DNA from: Cryomorpha sp963836915
GTDB lineage: Bacteria > Bacteroidota > Bacteroidia > Flavobacteriales_D > Cryomorphaceae
Assembly: GCA_963836915.1 (NCBI GenBank)
Contig: CAWILH010000002.1
Span: 2,852,001 to 2,916,000, forward strand
Direction of reading: 5' to 3'
DNA: 64,000 bases
Below the pieces are notes generated by a model. That model saw only the letters and a program-made list of their open reading frames with translations, had not been told where the DNA came from and searched no databases. Both the position numbers and the translations under genes were made by a program. This document shows, piece after piece, positions 24,823 to 34,520 of this stretch; within the stretch, counting starts at the first letter, position 1, and each line of letters opens with the position of its first letter.

Positions 24823-26909
24823 TTCGATTGTCGTACTCAAGCATTCTGGCACCGCTTCTTGGGGTCGTTTTTCCAAGCCTCGTTTTTGCCCAGGCCGAAG
24901 GTTATAATTCGGGTGACACGGCTTCTATAGCCCCCGTCATCATAAGATCGACGCTAAGGGCGGATAGCCTTAAGAATATTCCAGCCGCTATTGCAGTGCT
25001 CACAAAGTCCGAGCTACGCGCGAATAGCGGTGCCATTCTCACTACAGCGCTCAATAGGATTCCAGGCCTTTATATGCAGCAGGGAGCATTGAATACCAAC
25101 CGGATAACCATTCGGGGCATCGGTGCAAGATCACAATATGGCACAGATCGCGTTAAGGCCTATTTGAACGGTATTCCAATCTCCCATGCAGCGGGAACTA
25201 CCGTAATAGAAGATATCGATCCAAATATTCTAGAGAAAGTCGAAGTAATAAAAGCTCCCGCTTCGAGCATTTACGGTGCCGGTCTCGGTGGTGCGATAAA
25301 TCTTTATACGCTAAGCCCCGCCAAAAATTCCATTCATGCGGAGACAGGTTTTGGCAGCTTTGGATACTCCAAGGCAAGCCTTAGCGCAGCGCTCAAAGGA
25401 GAGAAGTCGGGCGTACTTATTTCATTCAATGAAGTGAACAGTGATGGCTTCCGCGCCAATAACAACTATAGACGACAGTCGCTTACGGCAAATGCCAAGT
25501 TTCAAATTGCTCAGACCACAGAGCTCTCCGCATTTTCAAATATGGTGCGGCTGAAGGCCGAAATTCCCAGTTCGCTGAATGCCATGGATTTCAAAAACAG
25601 CCCGCGATCGGCCGATGCGAATTGGGCTGCCGCCAATGGATACGAATCTTATGATAAATGGATATTCGGGCTTGCCTTGCGCCATAGCTTCCGCGAAGGT
25701 TTCACCAATCTTACCAGCGTCTTTGGACAGTACCGCGATGCTTACGAACCACGGCCTTTTAATATTCTGGATGAAGATCAATTGGGTTTTGGTGCTAGGA
25801 CAGTATTCGGGCTGAACTATGATCTTCTTGACCTTCCATCTGAAATGGCCTTCGGGGCTGAGTTTCTGATAGAAGACTACTCGGTGGCAATCTTTGAGAA
25901 CAGGTACCGCGATTTTAACGATCAGGGCAGCGTGCAGGGAGCAAAGCTGAATAGCAATGATCAGCAGCGCAGCTATGTCAATCTATTTTTCGATCAAAAA
26001 ACCGCGCTCGGCGATCGACTTGAACTTACCCTTGGGATAAACCTCAATTCAACGCAGTATTCCCTTGATGATACATTCGCGTACGACAGCCTAAATCAGT
26101 CCGGCAGCTATCACTTTGACCTTATCGCTTCTCCAAGGCTTGGCGCCACCTACCAATTGGCATCAAGCCATAGTCTCTATGCTACGCTAAGCCAAGGATT
26201 CTCAACCCCGGGAGTCGATGAATCCATCACGCCCGCAGGGGCGGTAAACACCGGTCTGCTGCCAGAAACCGGATGGAATGCAGAACTGGGTTTTAGATCG
26301 GGCTTGCTCGGTGAGAGTCTGCAACTAGAGCTGGCCGTCTACACTATATTTGTCGACAATCTTTTGGTGGCCAGACGAGTGGCTGAAGATCAATATGTAG
26401 GTATCAACGCTGGAAAAACGCAGCATACCGGACTTGAGATCAGCATAAATTATAGCAGATTGATCGGTAGGCATGTCTTGGTAAAGCCTTATTTTGCGGC
26501 TGCGGTAAACGAATTTACCTTTACCGATTTTACAGACCGAGACCAGAATTACGATGGCAATGCCCTCACGGGCGTTCCCGGACATACCATCAATGTCGGT
26601 ATCGATGGCCGCATCGGCAGCAGCCTGAGCTTTAATTTTAATTGGCTCAATGTAGGCCGTATACCACTAAATGATGAAAATACGGTGTATTCTGATGCGT
26701 ATAGTTTGCTCAACCTGCATATGGCATACGGGCTTTCCGTTTTCCGAAAGGTGAAACTCGAAATACTTGCGGGCATCGGCAATATTGCCAATGTGAATTA
26801 CGCATCCAGTATTCTCCCAAATGCCACGGGTTTTGGTAATTCCGAGCCGCGCTATTTTTATCCTGGCGATGGCCGCAGCTTTTACGCGGGCATTTCCTTG
26901 ACCCTTTAA
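24801..26909 (+). CDS. TonB-dependent outer-membrane receptor
   Basis: This ~700-residue outer-membrane transporter has a plug domain (IPAAIAVLTKSELRANSG, then LNRIPGLYMQQG and NRITIRGIGARSQYG, VEVIKAPASSIYGAGLGGAINL) and a 22-strand-type barrel ending in an aromatic-rich GRSFYAGISLTL. The signal peptide is LSYSSILAPLLGVVFPSLVF then AQ. The start is unsettled: TTG 24801 lies inside the preceding gene, and a CTG at 24819 overlaps its stop (CTGA) and would give MIRLSYSS. The substrate is unknown; with no carboxypeptidase-like domain or SusD partner, it more likely imports a siderophore, a cofactor such as PQQ or copper than a glycan. Confidence 0.9.
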   Translation: MEGRCKLIRLSYSSILAPLLGVVFPSLVFAQAEGYNSGDTASIAPVIIRSTLRADSLKNIPAAIAVLTKSELRANSGAILTTALNRIPGLYMQQGALNTNRITIRGIGARSQYGTDRVKAYLNGIPISHAAGTTVIEDIDPNILEKVEVIKAPASSIYGAGLGGAINLYTLSPAKNSIHAETGFGSFGYSKASLSAALKGEKSGVLISFNEVNSDGFRANNNYRRQSLTANAKFQIAQTTELSAFSNMVRLKAEIPSSLNAMDFKNSPRSADANWAAANGYESYDKWIFGLALRHSFREGFTNLTSVFGQYRDAYEPRPFNILDEDQLGFGARTVFGLNYDLLDLPSEMAFGAEFLIEDYSVAIFENRYRDFNDQGSVQGAKLNSNDQQRSYVNLFFDQKTALGDRLELTLGINLNSTQYSLDDTFAYDSLNQSGSYHFDLIASPRLGATYQLASSHSLYATLSQGFSTPGVDESITPAGAVNTGLLPETGWNAELGFRSGLLGESLQLELAVYTIFVDNLLVARRVAEDQYVGINAGKTQHTGLEISINYSRLIGRHVLVKPYFAAAVNEFTFTDFTDRDQNYDGNALTGVPGHTINVGIDGRIGSSLSFNFNWLNVGRIPLNDENTVYSDAYSLLNLHMAYGLSVFRKVKLEILAGIGNIANVNYASSILPNATGFGNSEPRYFYPGDGRSFYAGISLTL

Positions 26910-27898
26910 TTCTTGAGATATCCTTTCTGCATCAGTAGCTCGGCGATCTGCACAGCGTTGGTAGCCGCTCCCTTGCGCAGGTTGTCGGCCACGATCCAGA
27001 GGTTCAACGTATTTTCCATAGAAAAATCACGGCGTATCCGACCTACAAAAACTTCATCCTTTTCATGGGCGTAGAGCGGCATGGGATAGCTGTTTATATC
27101 GGGGTTGTCCTGCACCACGATACCGGGCCATTCGTGCAGTAGCTTTCGGACATCTCCAAGGTCAAAATCATTTTCAAAAGTCACATTGACCGACTCCGAA
27201 TGCCCTCCAGATACTGGAACGCGCACAGCGGTAGCGGTCACATTAATCGCCTGATCGAGTATTTTCTTGGTCTCGTTGGTGAGCTTCATCTCTTCCTTGG
27301 TATAGCCATTTTCTGTAAAGACATCGCAGTGGGGCAGACAGTTCTTGTCGATTGGATAAGGATAGACTTTCTCCCCGCCCGAGCCATTTCTTTCGTTTTC
27401 CATCTGCTCTATCGCAGCCTTACCAGTGCCCGATACCGACTGGTAGGTGGAGACCACCACTCTTTTTGCCCTATATTTCGCGTGCAGCGGAGCCAAGGCC
27501 ATCACCAATTGAATGGTAGAGCAATTGGGGTTGGCAATGATAAAATCCTTTTCGGTAATGGTGAAGCCATTGATCTCAGGCACTATGAGTTTATGCGCTG
27601 ATGACATCCGCCAAGCCGATGAATTATCGATCACCCTGCAACCGGTGTCGGCGAAGCGTGGGGCATTGACCAAGCTGGCTGCACCACCCGCCGAAAACAA
27701 GGCAAGATCGGGCTTCTGTTCAAGGGCTTCTTCTATAGAAATGACCGGATAGATACTGCCGCCTGCATCCATTTTACTGCCCGCCGAGCGTGCCGATCCT
27801 ACAGCAAGTATCTCACTGGCAGGAAAATGCCGCTTCTTCAAAACATCCATCATGACTCGTCCCACCATCCCAGTGGCGCCTACTACTGCTACTTTCAT
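26906..27898 (-). CDS. asd: Aspartate-semialdehyde dehydrogenase
   Basis: This NADPH-dependent enzyme makes aspartate semialdehyde for lysine/diaminopimelate, methionine and threonine synthesis. The Rossmann start is KVAVVGATGMVGRVMMDVL. The catalytic Cys is in IANPNCSTIQLV, and the active-site His in VSGGHSESVNV. At 330 residues it has the usual length. It stands alone on the minus strand; its stop overlaps the end of the TonB-receptor gene by 4 bases and it is divergent from the gene at 27967. Confidence 0.96.
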   Translation of the reverse strand: MKVAVVGATGMVGRVMMDVLKKRHFPASEILAVGSARSAGSKMDAGGSIYPVISIEEALEQKPDLALFSAGGAASLVNAPRFADTGCRVIDNSSAWRMSSAHKLIVPEINGFTITEKDFIIANPNCSTIQLVMALAPLHAKYRAKRVVVSTYQSVSGTGKAAIEQMENERNGSGGEKVYPYPIDKNCLPHCDVFTENGYTKEEMKLTNETKKILDQAINVTATAVRVPVSGGHSESVNVTFENDFDLGDVRKLLHEWPGIVVQDNPDINSYPMPLYAHEKDEVFVGRIRRDFSMENTLNLWIVADNLRKGAATNAVQIAELLMQKGYLKN

Positions 27899-27942
27899 CG
27901 AAAACCTAAGATTAACTTCATTTTTGAAAGTCGTAAAAATAC

Positions 27943-27951
27943 TATATTTCG
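27943..27951 (+). promoter_or_regulatory. -7 box before the lamin-tail protein gene
   Basis: TATATTTCG lies 16 bases before the ATG at 27967, with TTTTTG upstream at 27921-27926. It is close to the TAnnTTTG consensus, but spacing to the TTG is short. Confidence 0.4.
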
Positions 27952-27966
27952 CGCCACGTAAAAGGC

Positions 27967-30900
27967 ATGAAAAATTCTCACTCTGTATTTTTGTCTCTGC
28001 TCTTATCGCTTTTTTTAGTAGCTGGTTATGGGCAATTTACCGATGATTTCTCAGATGGCGATTTTAGTTCCAATCCGGCTTGGACTGCCACTGCTGGACT
28101 TTTCATGGTTGAGAACAACCAGCTTCGAAGCAATAGTTCTGGAGCCGCTACATATTCCATCACCACCCCGAGCACGGCAATAGACGATGCGCAATGGGAA
28201 TTTTATATCAATCTGAATTTCAGTACTTCCGGCGCAAACTTTGTTGACGTTTATCTGGTCGCAGAATCCAGCGATCTTTCTGCTACGGCAAATGGATACT
28301 TTTTGAGATTTGGTGGCACTCCCGATGAGATTTCGTTTTATCGAAGGGCAGCCGGTGCAAATACCGTGATTATTGACGGTGAAGATGGTGTGGTTGGATC
28401 AAGCGCCAACAATATCTTCCGCGTCAGGATGCAGCGCAGCGCGGCAGGAGAGTGGAGCTTGGAATACGATGATGGCGATACCGGAACATTTGTTTCGGGC
28501 GGGACGGTCACTGACGATACCATTGCATCTTCTGCTTTTTTCGGGATATCCATCACGCAGTCTTCAGCGGCTTCGGTGGTCAACAACCACTTCTTCGATG
28601 ATTTTTTTCTCGGCGCCATTCCGGTAGATAATGTTGCGCCCGAAGTGCTTGGCGTCTCCGCGAGTTCGAGCTCCGAAGTGCAGATCCTTTTTACGGAACC
28701 TGTTGACGCTGCGTCGGTTGCTAATCTCGGCAATTATGAGTTTCCCGGTACTTTTTTTACCGCGGTGTCAGCGGCTTTGAGTACGGTAAATCCTGCACTG
28801 GTTGAAATCGATCTTCCTGATGATGCGCTCCAGAATGGAGAGAATTATTCCATTACGCTCATGGGGATCAGTGACCTTTCGGGAAATACCGTCGAGCCGG
28901 TCAATGTACCTTTCAGCTTCTTTGAGCCTGAAATGGCTGAATTTAAAGACGTGGTTTTCAACGAGATTTTTGCTGACCCTACGCCAGTTATTGGTTTGCC
29001 TTCTAGCGAGTTTATCGAAATTTACAATGCGTCCAATCGCTTTTTTGATCTGGAAGAATGGAAACTGGTGAACTCCGATATTGAAAAGGTGCTGACGGGA
29101 GCCGTACTTCCGCCAAATTCTTATGCCATTCTGACGAATTCTTCCAATGCCGAAGCATTTGCGAGTTTTGGCGCAGTGATCGGCATTCCATCTTTTACAG
29201 CACTTTCTAATGGTGGCGATAGTCTTATGCTGATCAACCCCGATGGCTTGGTGATCGACATAGTGAACTACACCGACGCTTGGTATGGTGATCCTGCAAA
29301 GGCCGGCGGTGGCTATACCTTGGAGCTTATCAATCCCTTTACCGAATGCTCTGGAATGAGCAATTGGCTCGCATCCGATGACCTGAGCGGTGGAACTCCC
29401 GGTGCAGAAAATTCGATTTTTGATGATTCGCCAGATATAAGTCCGCCATCGGTTACGGGCTATGCATTGGCGGGAAGCCAAGGTCTACGCGTGGATTTTA
29501 GCGAGCGCATGGATGCTAATGCCCTTCTGGGAGCTACCTATGATTGGGATTCAGGGCTCACTACGCTAAACGCCACGCTGCCCAATGATCTGCGATCGGT
29601 CACGCTGGGCATTGATCAAACCTTAGCTACAGGGGTGAGTTATCTGCTTACGATTAATGGTGCCGCCGACTGTGAAGGAAATTTGATTGCAGCGGATACC
29701 CAGGTAGAGATCATTTTTGGCGAAAGCCCCGCAGCGGGAGACCTGCGCATCACGGAGATTATGGCCGATCCTAATCCCGTGGTGGGGCTGCCCGAAGCCG
29801 AATATTTTGAGATTTTCAATGCAAGTGACCGCATCTTGGAACTGAGCGGGATCCGAGTGGGTGATGATGATTTTCTTACGTCCCGCATCATGCAGCCCGG
29901 ATCTTATCTCTTTTGCTATGATCCTAGCTTGGCCGCCGAATTCGTGAATTTTCCTAACGGATATGAAGTCGCAGGGCTTGGCACGAGTTACTTCACCAAT
30001 ACTGGCAGGACGGTAGAGCTTTTTAATGCCGATGGTCAATTATTAGACGCATTGACCTATCAAATTTCTTGGTATAATGACCCCGATAAAGATGATGGCG
30101 GCTATGCCCTAGAGCTTATCAATACAGAAACAGACTGCTCGGGCCAGAATAACTGGCGCGCTTCTACCGCCGATGCGGGTGGCACACCGGGAGTTCAAAA
30201 TTCGGTGTTCAATCTGAGCCCAGACCTTACGCCGCCTGTCGTGAGTGGCTACTCGGTCGAAGCGCCAAATCTGGTGCGGGTGTTCTTTTCAGAGCCATTG
30301 GCGGAAGCCACCATCAGCATGAGCGCCTTTCTCTGGAGTAGCGGCGTCAATACCGAAATGGTATTGCCCGCTGCCGATCTATCGAGCGTTGACTTGATGC
30401 TCAGCAGCGATTTAATTACGGGCGACCTATACGAACTGAGCTTTGCAGGCATCACCGATTGTATCGGAAATGCGCTCCCTGCCGGCACCACCATTGAGAT
30501 TAGGATCGGCGAGACCCCGCAGCGTTACGAATTGCTCATCACCGAAATCATGGCCGATCCAAGTCCATCGGTAGCCCTTCCCGAAGGAGAATATTTTGAA
30601 CTCTTTAACGCCAGCGACCAAGTTCTGGAGCTACAGAATTGTAAGCTAAACGATAAGACCTTTTCAAGGTCGCGGGTGCTGCTGCCCGGTGCCTATTTAC
30701 TCTGCGCAGACCGCGGATTGGAATTGGAATTTGCGGACTACCCCGATGTTTATTTTTTTGATGGGCTGGGCGCAACGTATTTCACCAATGGTGGCCGGAG
30801 CACTTCGCTTTTCAACCCAGAAGGCATTCTTCTTGACAAGGCCGATTATGACCTCAGCTGGTACCGCGACTCCGAAAAGGAAGATGGGGGCTATAGCTTG

Positions 30901-32148
30901 GAGCGCATAAACCTGACCGAACCGTGCAGGGGGGGCAATAATTGGATGGCTTCGGATGATGAGCGCGGGGGCACCCCTGGCGAAGTGAATTCCTTGAACA
31001 GCCTAGACCCAGATATTATACCACCCGTACCGGCATTGATCTATGTACGGAGCGCTACTTCCATGGAGCTGGTGTTTAACGAAGCCATTGACCCGGAGTC
31101 AAGCACCACCGCTTCTATCAGTATTGCTCCTGAGATAGATATCGCAAATCGTGAAAATATTGCGCCGGCTTTTGAACGCCTTACCCTTTCTCTCGCATCA
31201 CCGATTCAGAACAATACGATTTATACTATCTCCATAAATGGCTTTTCCGACTGCTCTGGCAATGAGATGCAAAGCAGTGTAGAACTTCGGTTTGCCCTAC
31301 CAGAAACAGGCCTTCCAGGCGATATCCTGATCAATGAGATCCTCTTCAATCCACGCACTGGCGGCTCCGACTTTGTAGAACTGGTGAATGTGAGCAATAA
31401 AACTATCGGACTTCAAAATTGGGTGCTTCAAAATCAGGATTTCAGTACGCGGAGCATCACGGGTGAACCGCTGAATATTTTCCCGGGAGAGTATTTGGTG
31501 TTGACCGTTAACCCGGAGAATATTGCACAAGAATACCCTTTTGGGCGATCGCAAAATTACTTCCAGATGGAAGCTCTGCCGTCCTATAATAATGGTGATG
31601 GCGCTGTGATCATCGCCGACCCGCTAGAGCAGGCCATAGATCGATTTGACTATAATGAAGACTATCATTTCTCCCTATTGAATTCATTTAAAGGTGTTTC
31701 GCTGGAAAGGCTCAGCTTCACGCGCCCTACCAATGATGCTGGCAATTGGACTTCGGCAGCTGAGAATGTCGGTTTTGCAACGCCCGGTTATCTTAATTCT
31801 CAGTTTAACCGCGAGGGGATGGCTTCCGCCAATTTCAAATTGGAAAATGAAATCTTCTCTCCCGATAACGATGGGTTTCAAGACATCCTGAATATCAACT
31901 ATACCTTGGCCGGAGCCGGCTATCTGGCTACTGTGAAAGTTTATGACCGTCGCGGTCGGGAAGTGGCAGAGATTGCCAGCAATGACTTATTGCAGACGCA
32001 GGGCACCATCAGTTGGGATGGGGTGACCGATCAAGGAACCAAAGCCAGGATAGGGCCACATATTATCTTCATTGAAGTATTTGATCTCAACGGCAATACC
32101 GAATCGTATAAACTTCCTTGCATAGTTGGCGGCCGATTGTCGGATTAA
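27967..32148 (+). CDS. Giant secreted lamin-tail domain repeat protein
   Basis: This 1393-residue protein has a signal peptide (NSHSVFLSLLLSLFLVAGYG then Q). An N-terminal ~200-residue beta-sandwich-like region (laminin-G-like: FLRFGGTPDEISFYRR) comes first. Four lamin-tail domains follow at about residues 326, 592, 856 and 1119 (FNEIFADPTPVIGLP, ITEIMADPNPVVGLP, ITEIMADPSPSVALP, INEILFNPRTGG), separated by Big_5-like Ig domains (SPPSVTGYAL, TPPVVSGYSV). The unit repeats every ~264 residues. The C-terminus is FlgD-like (FSPDNDGFQDILNI, VYDRRGREVAEIAS). It is probably an extracellular or surface structural protein. No typical type A sorting motif is seen; the end fits the broader T9SS-secreted group. 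Confidence 0.88.
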   Translation: MKNSHSVFLSLLLSLFLVAGYGQFTDDFSDGDFSSNPAWTATAGLFMVENNQLRSNSSGAATYSITTPSTAIDDAQWEFYINLNFSTSGANFVDVYLVAESSDLSATANGYFLRFGGTPDEISFYRRAAGANTVIIDGEDGVVGSSANNIFRVRMQRSAAGEWSLEYDDGDTGTFVSGGTVTDDTIASSAFFGISITQSSAASVVNNHFFDDFFLGAIPVDNVAPEVLGVSASSSSEVQILFTEPVDAASVANLGNYEFPGTFFTAVSAALSTVNPALVEIDLPDDALQNGENYSITLMGISDLSGNTVEPVNVPFSFFEPEMAEFKDVVFNEIFADPTPVIGLPSSEFIEIYNASNRFFDLEEWKLVNSDIEKVLTGAVLPPNSYAILTNSSNAEAFASFGAVIGIPSFTALSNGGDSLMLINPDGLVIDIVNYTDAWYGDPAKAGGGYTLELINPFTECSGMSNWLASDDLSGGTPGAENSIFDDSPDISPPSVTGYALAGSQGLRVDFSERMDANALLGATYDWDSGLTTLNATLPNDLRSVTLGIDQTLATGVSYLLTINGAADCEGNLIAADTQVEIIFGESPAAGDLRITEIMADPNPVVGLPEAEYFEIFNASDRILELSGIRVGDDDFLTSRIMQPGSYLFCYDPSLAAEFVNFPNGYEVAGLGTSYFTNTGRTVELFNADGQLLDALTYQISWYNDPDKDDGGYALELINTETDCSGQNNWRASTADAGGTPGVQNSVFNLSPDLTPPVVSGYSVEAPNLVRVFFSEPLAEATISMSAFLWSSGVNTEMVLPAADLSSVDLMLSSDLITGDLYELSFAGITDCIGNALPAGTTIEIRIGETPQRYELLITEIMADPSPSVALPEGEYFELFNASDQVLELQNCKLNDKTFSRSRVLLPGAYLLCADRGLELEFADYPDVYFFDGLGATYFTNGGRSTSLFNPEGILLDKADYDLSWYRDSEKEDGGYSLERINLTEPCRGGNNWMASDDERGGTPGEVNSLNSLDPDIIPPVPALIYVRSATSMELVFNEAIDPESSTTASISIAPEIDIANRENIAPAFERLTLSLASPIQNNTIYTISINGFSDCSGNEMQSSVELRFALPETGLPGDILINEILFNPRTGGSDFVELVNVSNKTIGLQNWVLQNQDFSTRSITGEPLNIFPGEYLVLTVNPENIAQEYPFGRSQNYFQMEALPSYNNGDGAVIIADPLEQAIDRFDYNEDYHFSLLNSFKGVSLERLSFTRPTNDAGNWTSAAENVGFATPGYLNSQFNREGMASANFKLENEIFSPDNDGFQDILNINYTLAGAGYLATVKVYDRRGREVAEIASNDLLQTQGTISWDGVTDQGTKARIGPHIIFIEVFDLNGNTESYKLPCIVGGRLSD

Positions 32149-32163
32149 ACCATTATCCTTTCC

Positions 32164-32171
32164 TATTTTTG
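32164..32171 (+). promoter_or_regulatory. -7 box of the aminotransferase gene
   Basis: TATTTTTG followed by CC matches TAnnTTTG exactly, 22 bases before the ATG at 32194. I see no well-spaced TTG. Confidence 0.45.
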
Positions 32172-32193
32172 CCGAGCTGAAACGAAACTTGCC

Positions 32194-33348
32194 ATGCATT
32201 CTCCCGTTGATATTTCTTCAAAACTCCCACAGGTAGGCACTTCTATTTTTAGTGTGATGAGTAAAATGGCTACCGATCATGGAGCCATCAACCTATCGCA
32301 GGGATTCCCCGATTTTCCGGTCGACCCCGTACTCATTGACTTGGTCACGAAGTATATGCATCAGGGCAAGAACCAATACCCGCCTATGGCAGGCGTACCG
32401 GAACTTCGCCATGCCATCGCCGAAAAAATAGCACATACCTACGGAGGTAAGTACGATCACGAAACCGAGATCACCATTACATCTGGCGCCACACAGGCCA
32501 TATACACTGCCATAACGGCGCTGATAAAAGAAGAAGATGAAGTAATTCTCTTCACACCCGCCTACGATTGCTACGTGCCACCCATTCTCCTTAATAATGG
32601 GAAGCCGGTATACGTGCAGCTCAAGGCGCCCGACTATCGGGTAAATTGGGAAGAAGTGCGGAAGGTAGTGACACGAAAAACGAAGCTTATTATTTTGAAT
32701 ACGCCGCATAATCCCACTGGCACCATTTGGAGCAAGCAAGATATGCAGGAGTTGGAGAAGCTCGCTGTTGATAGCGATGCGCTTGTGCTGAGCGACGAAG
32801 TATATGAGCACATCGTTTTTGATGGAGCCTTACACCATAGTGCGGCTAGATTTCCTGAACTGGCGAAGCGCTCCCTGATCGTGGCCAGTTTTGGTAAAAC
32901 CTTTCACGCCACTGGTTGGAAAATTGGATACATCTATGGCCCTGAAAATCTGATGGCCGAGTTTAGAAAAATACATCAATATCTAGTCTTTACGGTGAAT
33001 ACGCCGATGCAATATGCGCTGGCCGAATATTTAGCGAATCGGGCTCATTATGAGAACCTTCCCACGGTCTATCAGGCCAAGCGGGACTTATTCCTGAGTG
33101 CTTTGGAAGGGTCGAAGTTCACATCGATGCCATCGGAAGGCACTTATTTTCAGTTGCTCAATTATAGCAAGCTGAGCAGAAAGAAAGAACAGGACTTTGC
33201 AGAGATACTTACCAAAAAGCATGGCGTGGCATCTATTCCCGTTTCTGGATTTTACCATAAGCCATTGGAGCAATTTGTATTGCGTTTCTGCTTTGCCAAA
33301 GGAGACGAGACTATTTATAAAGCAGCTGAATTGCTCAAGACGATATGA
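32194..33348 (+). CDS. Methionine/glutamine aminotransferase (YbdL type, PLP class I)
   Basis: This PLP enzyme of fold type I, 384 residues, resembles YbdL/KAT-type transaminases that convert 4-methylthio-2-oxobutanoate to methionine with glutamine as donor. Motifs: LSQGFPDFPVDP at the N-terminus, TSGATQAIYTAITAL, NTPHNPTG, LSDEVYEHIVFD, and the Schiff-base Lys in ASFGKTFHATGWKIGY. The nitrilase-family omega-amidase at 33687 is on the same strand. Together they form the transaminase/omega-amidase pair of methionine salvage, where the amidase removes the 2-oxoglutaramate product. Confidence 0.9.
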   Translation: MHSPVDISSKLPQVGTSIFSVMSKMATDHGAINLSQGFPDFPVDPVLIDLVTKYMHQGKNQYPPMAGVPELRHAIAEKIAHTYGGKYDHETEITITSGATQAIYTAITALIKEEDEVILFTPAYDCYVPPILLNNGKPVYVQLKAPDYRVNWEEVRKVVTRKTKLIILNTPHNPTGTIWSKQDMQELEKLAVDSDALVLSDEVYEHIVFDGALHHSAARFPELAKRSLIVASFGKTFHATGWKIGYIYGPENLMAEFRKIHQYLVFTVNTPMQYALAEYLANRAHYENLPTVYQAKRDLFLSALEGSKFTSMPSEGTYFQLLNYSKLSRKKEQDFAEILTKKHGVASIPVSGFYHKPLEQFVLRFCFAKGDETIYKAAELLKTI

Positions 33349-33480
33349 GTCTTTGGGCTTTTGAGATTGGGTTTTTTTGTATAGATCGACAAAGGAGAAA
33401 ACAGTTGGGTGAAATTCCGAAATTTGGAGTGTTCTCCGCGCCTTCTCGCAGATGGCACGGAGTAAAATATGCTTTGAATT

Positions 33481-33516
33481 AATTGACCGAATTGACCGAA
33501 TTGACCGAATTGACCG
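33481..33516 (+). repeat. Four tandem copies of a 9-bp unit in an intergenic region
   Basis: AATTGACCG occurs four times without error in 36 bases. The gap 33349-33686 between the aminotransferase and the omega-amidase holds nothing else that I can recognise. A 64-residue frame through the repeat (33483-33677, MTELTELTELT) has no family features and I do not accept it as a gene. The repeat could be a variable-number locus or a set of binding sites. Confidence 0.85.
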
Positions 33517-33686
33517 TTAACTGGGAGCTAATTCACATCGCCTTACTTGATTCTAAAGACTGGACGCACTGTGTAATGGTTGATAATATGGTCTCATATG
33601 GTCAATGCATCACTCGGAAGGGAGCCCATAGTCGGTCTATCACCATGAGATGCCATAAAATATGGCCAAAAAAATAATGAACAAAG

Positions 33687-34466
33687 ATGAAAAAAGCCCT
33701 CCATATTGCCCTTGCTCAAGCCCCAATCATTTGGGAAGATGCTTCCGCAAATATTGCCCTATGGGATGAGCGGATTGAAAAGATGGACGCTGCTGCCGAT
33801 CTGATCGTGCTGCCCGAAATGTTCAATACTGGGTTTACCATGAACGCAGCAGGGGTTGCGGAAACCATGGCAGGACAGACGTGCGACTGGCTTTGCAAAA
33901 AATCGAATGAACTTGGTTCGGCCATTTGCGGAAGCATGATCATCAAAGAACAAGCTAAGTTCTACAACAGGTTTGTCTGGGCCGAAGGCGGCAAGATGAG
34001 ATGGCATTACGATAAGCGCCACCTGTTCAGAATGGCCGATGAGCACCACGTTTTTTCTCCTGGCCGCGAGAGTCAAAATATTTCATTTGAAGGGTGGCAG
34101 ATTATGCCTAGGGTTTGTTACGACTTACGCTTTCCGGTGTGGAGCCGGAGCAATGCGGTAGACCTGCAGATTTATGTAGCCAATTGGCCAACGGCAAGAG
34201 CCGAAGCGTGGGATAAATTACTTATGGCGCGGGCCATTGAAAATCAATGCTTTGTGCTAGGTGTGAATAGGATCGGGCGGGATGGCAAAGGGGTGGATTA
34301 TAGCGGACACAGTATCGTGATAAACGCAAAAGGAGAGGCCATCAGTCCAGAAAAAAATGAATCGGAAGGGTGGATTTTTGCAAGTATAGAGCCGGATGAA
34401 TTGATCGCTTTTCGCGAAAAATTTCCGGTGCGCCTTGATGCCGACAGGTTTTCTATCGAGCATTAA
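33687..34466 (+). CDS. Omega-amidase / nitrilase-family amidohydrolase (YafV type)
   Basis: This 259-residue carbon-nitrogen hydrolase has the catalytic triad in VLPEMFNTGF (Glu), YDKRHLFRM (Lys) and RVCYDLRFPVW (Cys). Close relatives, including bacterial YafV and mammalian Nit2, hydrolyse 2-oxoglutaramate or 2-oxosuccinamate. It probably clears the 2-oxoglutaramate made by the transaminase at 32194, pulling methionine salvage forward. Translation starts at ATG 33687 (MKKALHIALAQAP). Downstream, the next gene is convergent. Confidence 0.9.
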   Translation: MKKALHIALAQAPIIWEDASANIALWDERIEKMDAAADLIVLPEMFNTGFTMNAAGVAETMAGQTCDWLCKKSNELGSAICGSMIIKEQAKFYNRFVWAEGGKMRWHYDKRHLFRMADEHHVFSPGRESQNISFEGWQIMPRVCYDLRFPVWSRSNAVDLQIYVANWPTARAEAWDKLLMARAIENQCFVLGVNRIGRDGKGVDYSGHSIVINAKGEAISPEKNESEGWIFASIEPDELIAFREKFPVRLDADRFSIEH

Positions 34467-34520
34467 TCAAAAGGAGTGGTCGGCACCCAGTCAATGTCAA
34501 GCTCCCAATTTGAGCGCACT

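Noticed and set aside
33483..33677. 64-residue frame beginning MTELTELTELT
   Set aside because: It is created by the 9-bp tandem repeat, has no family features, no clear promoter and a biased composition.
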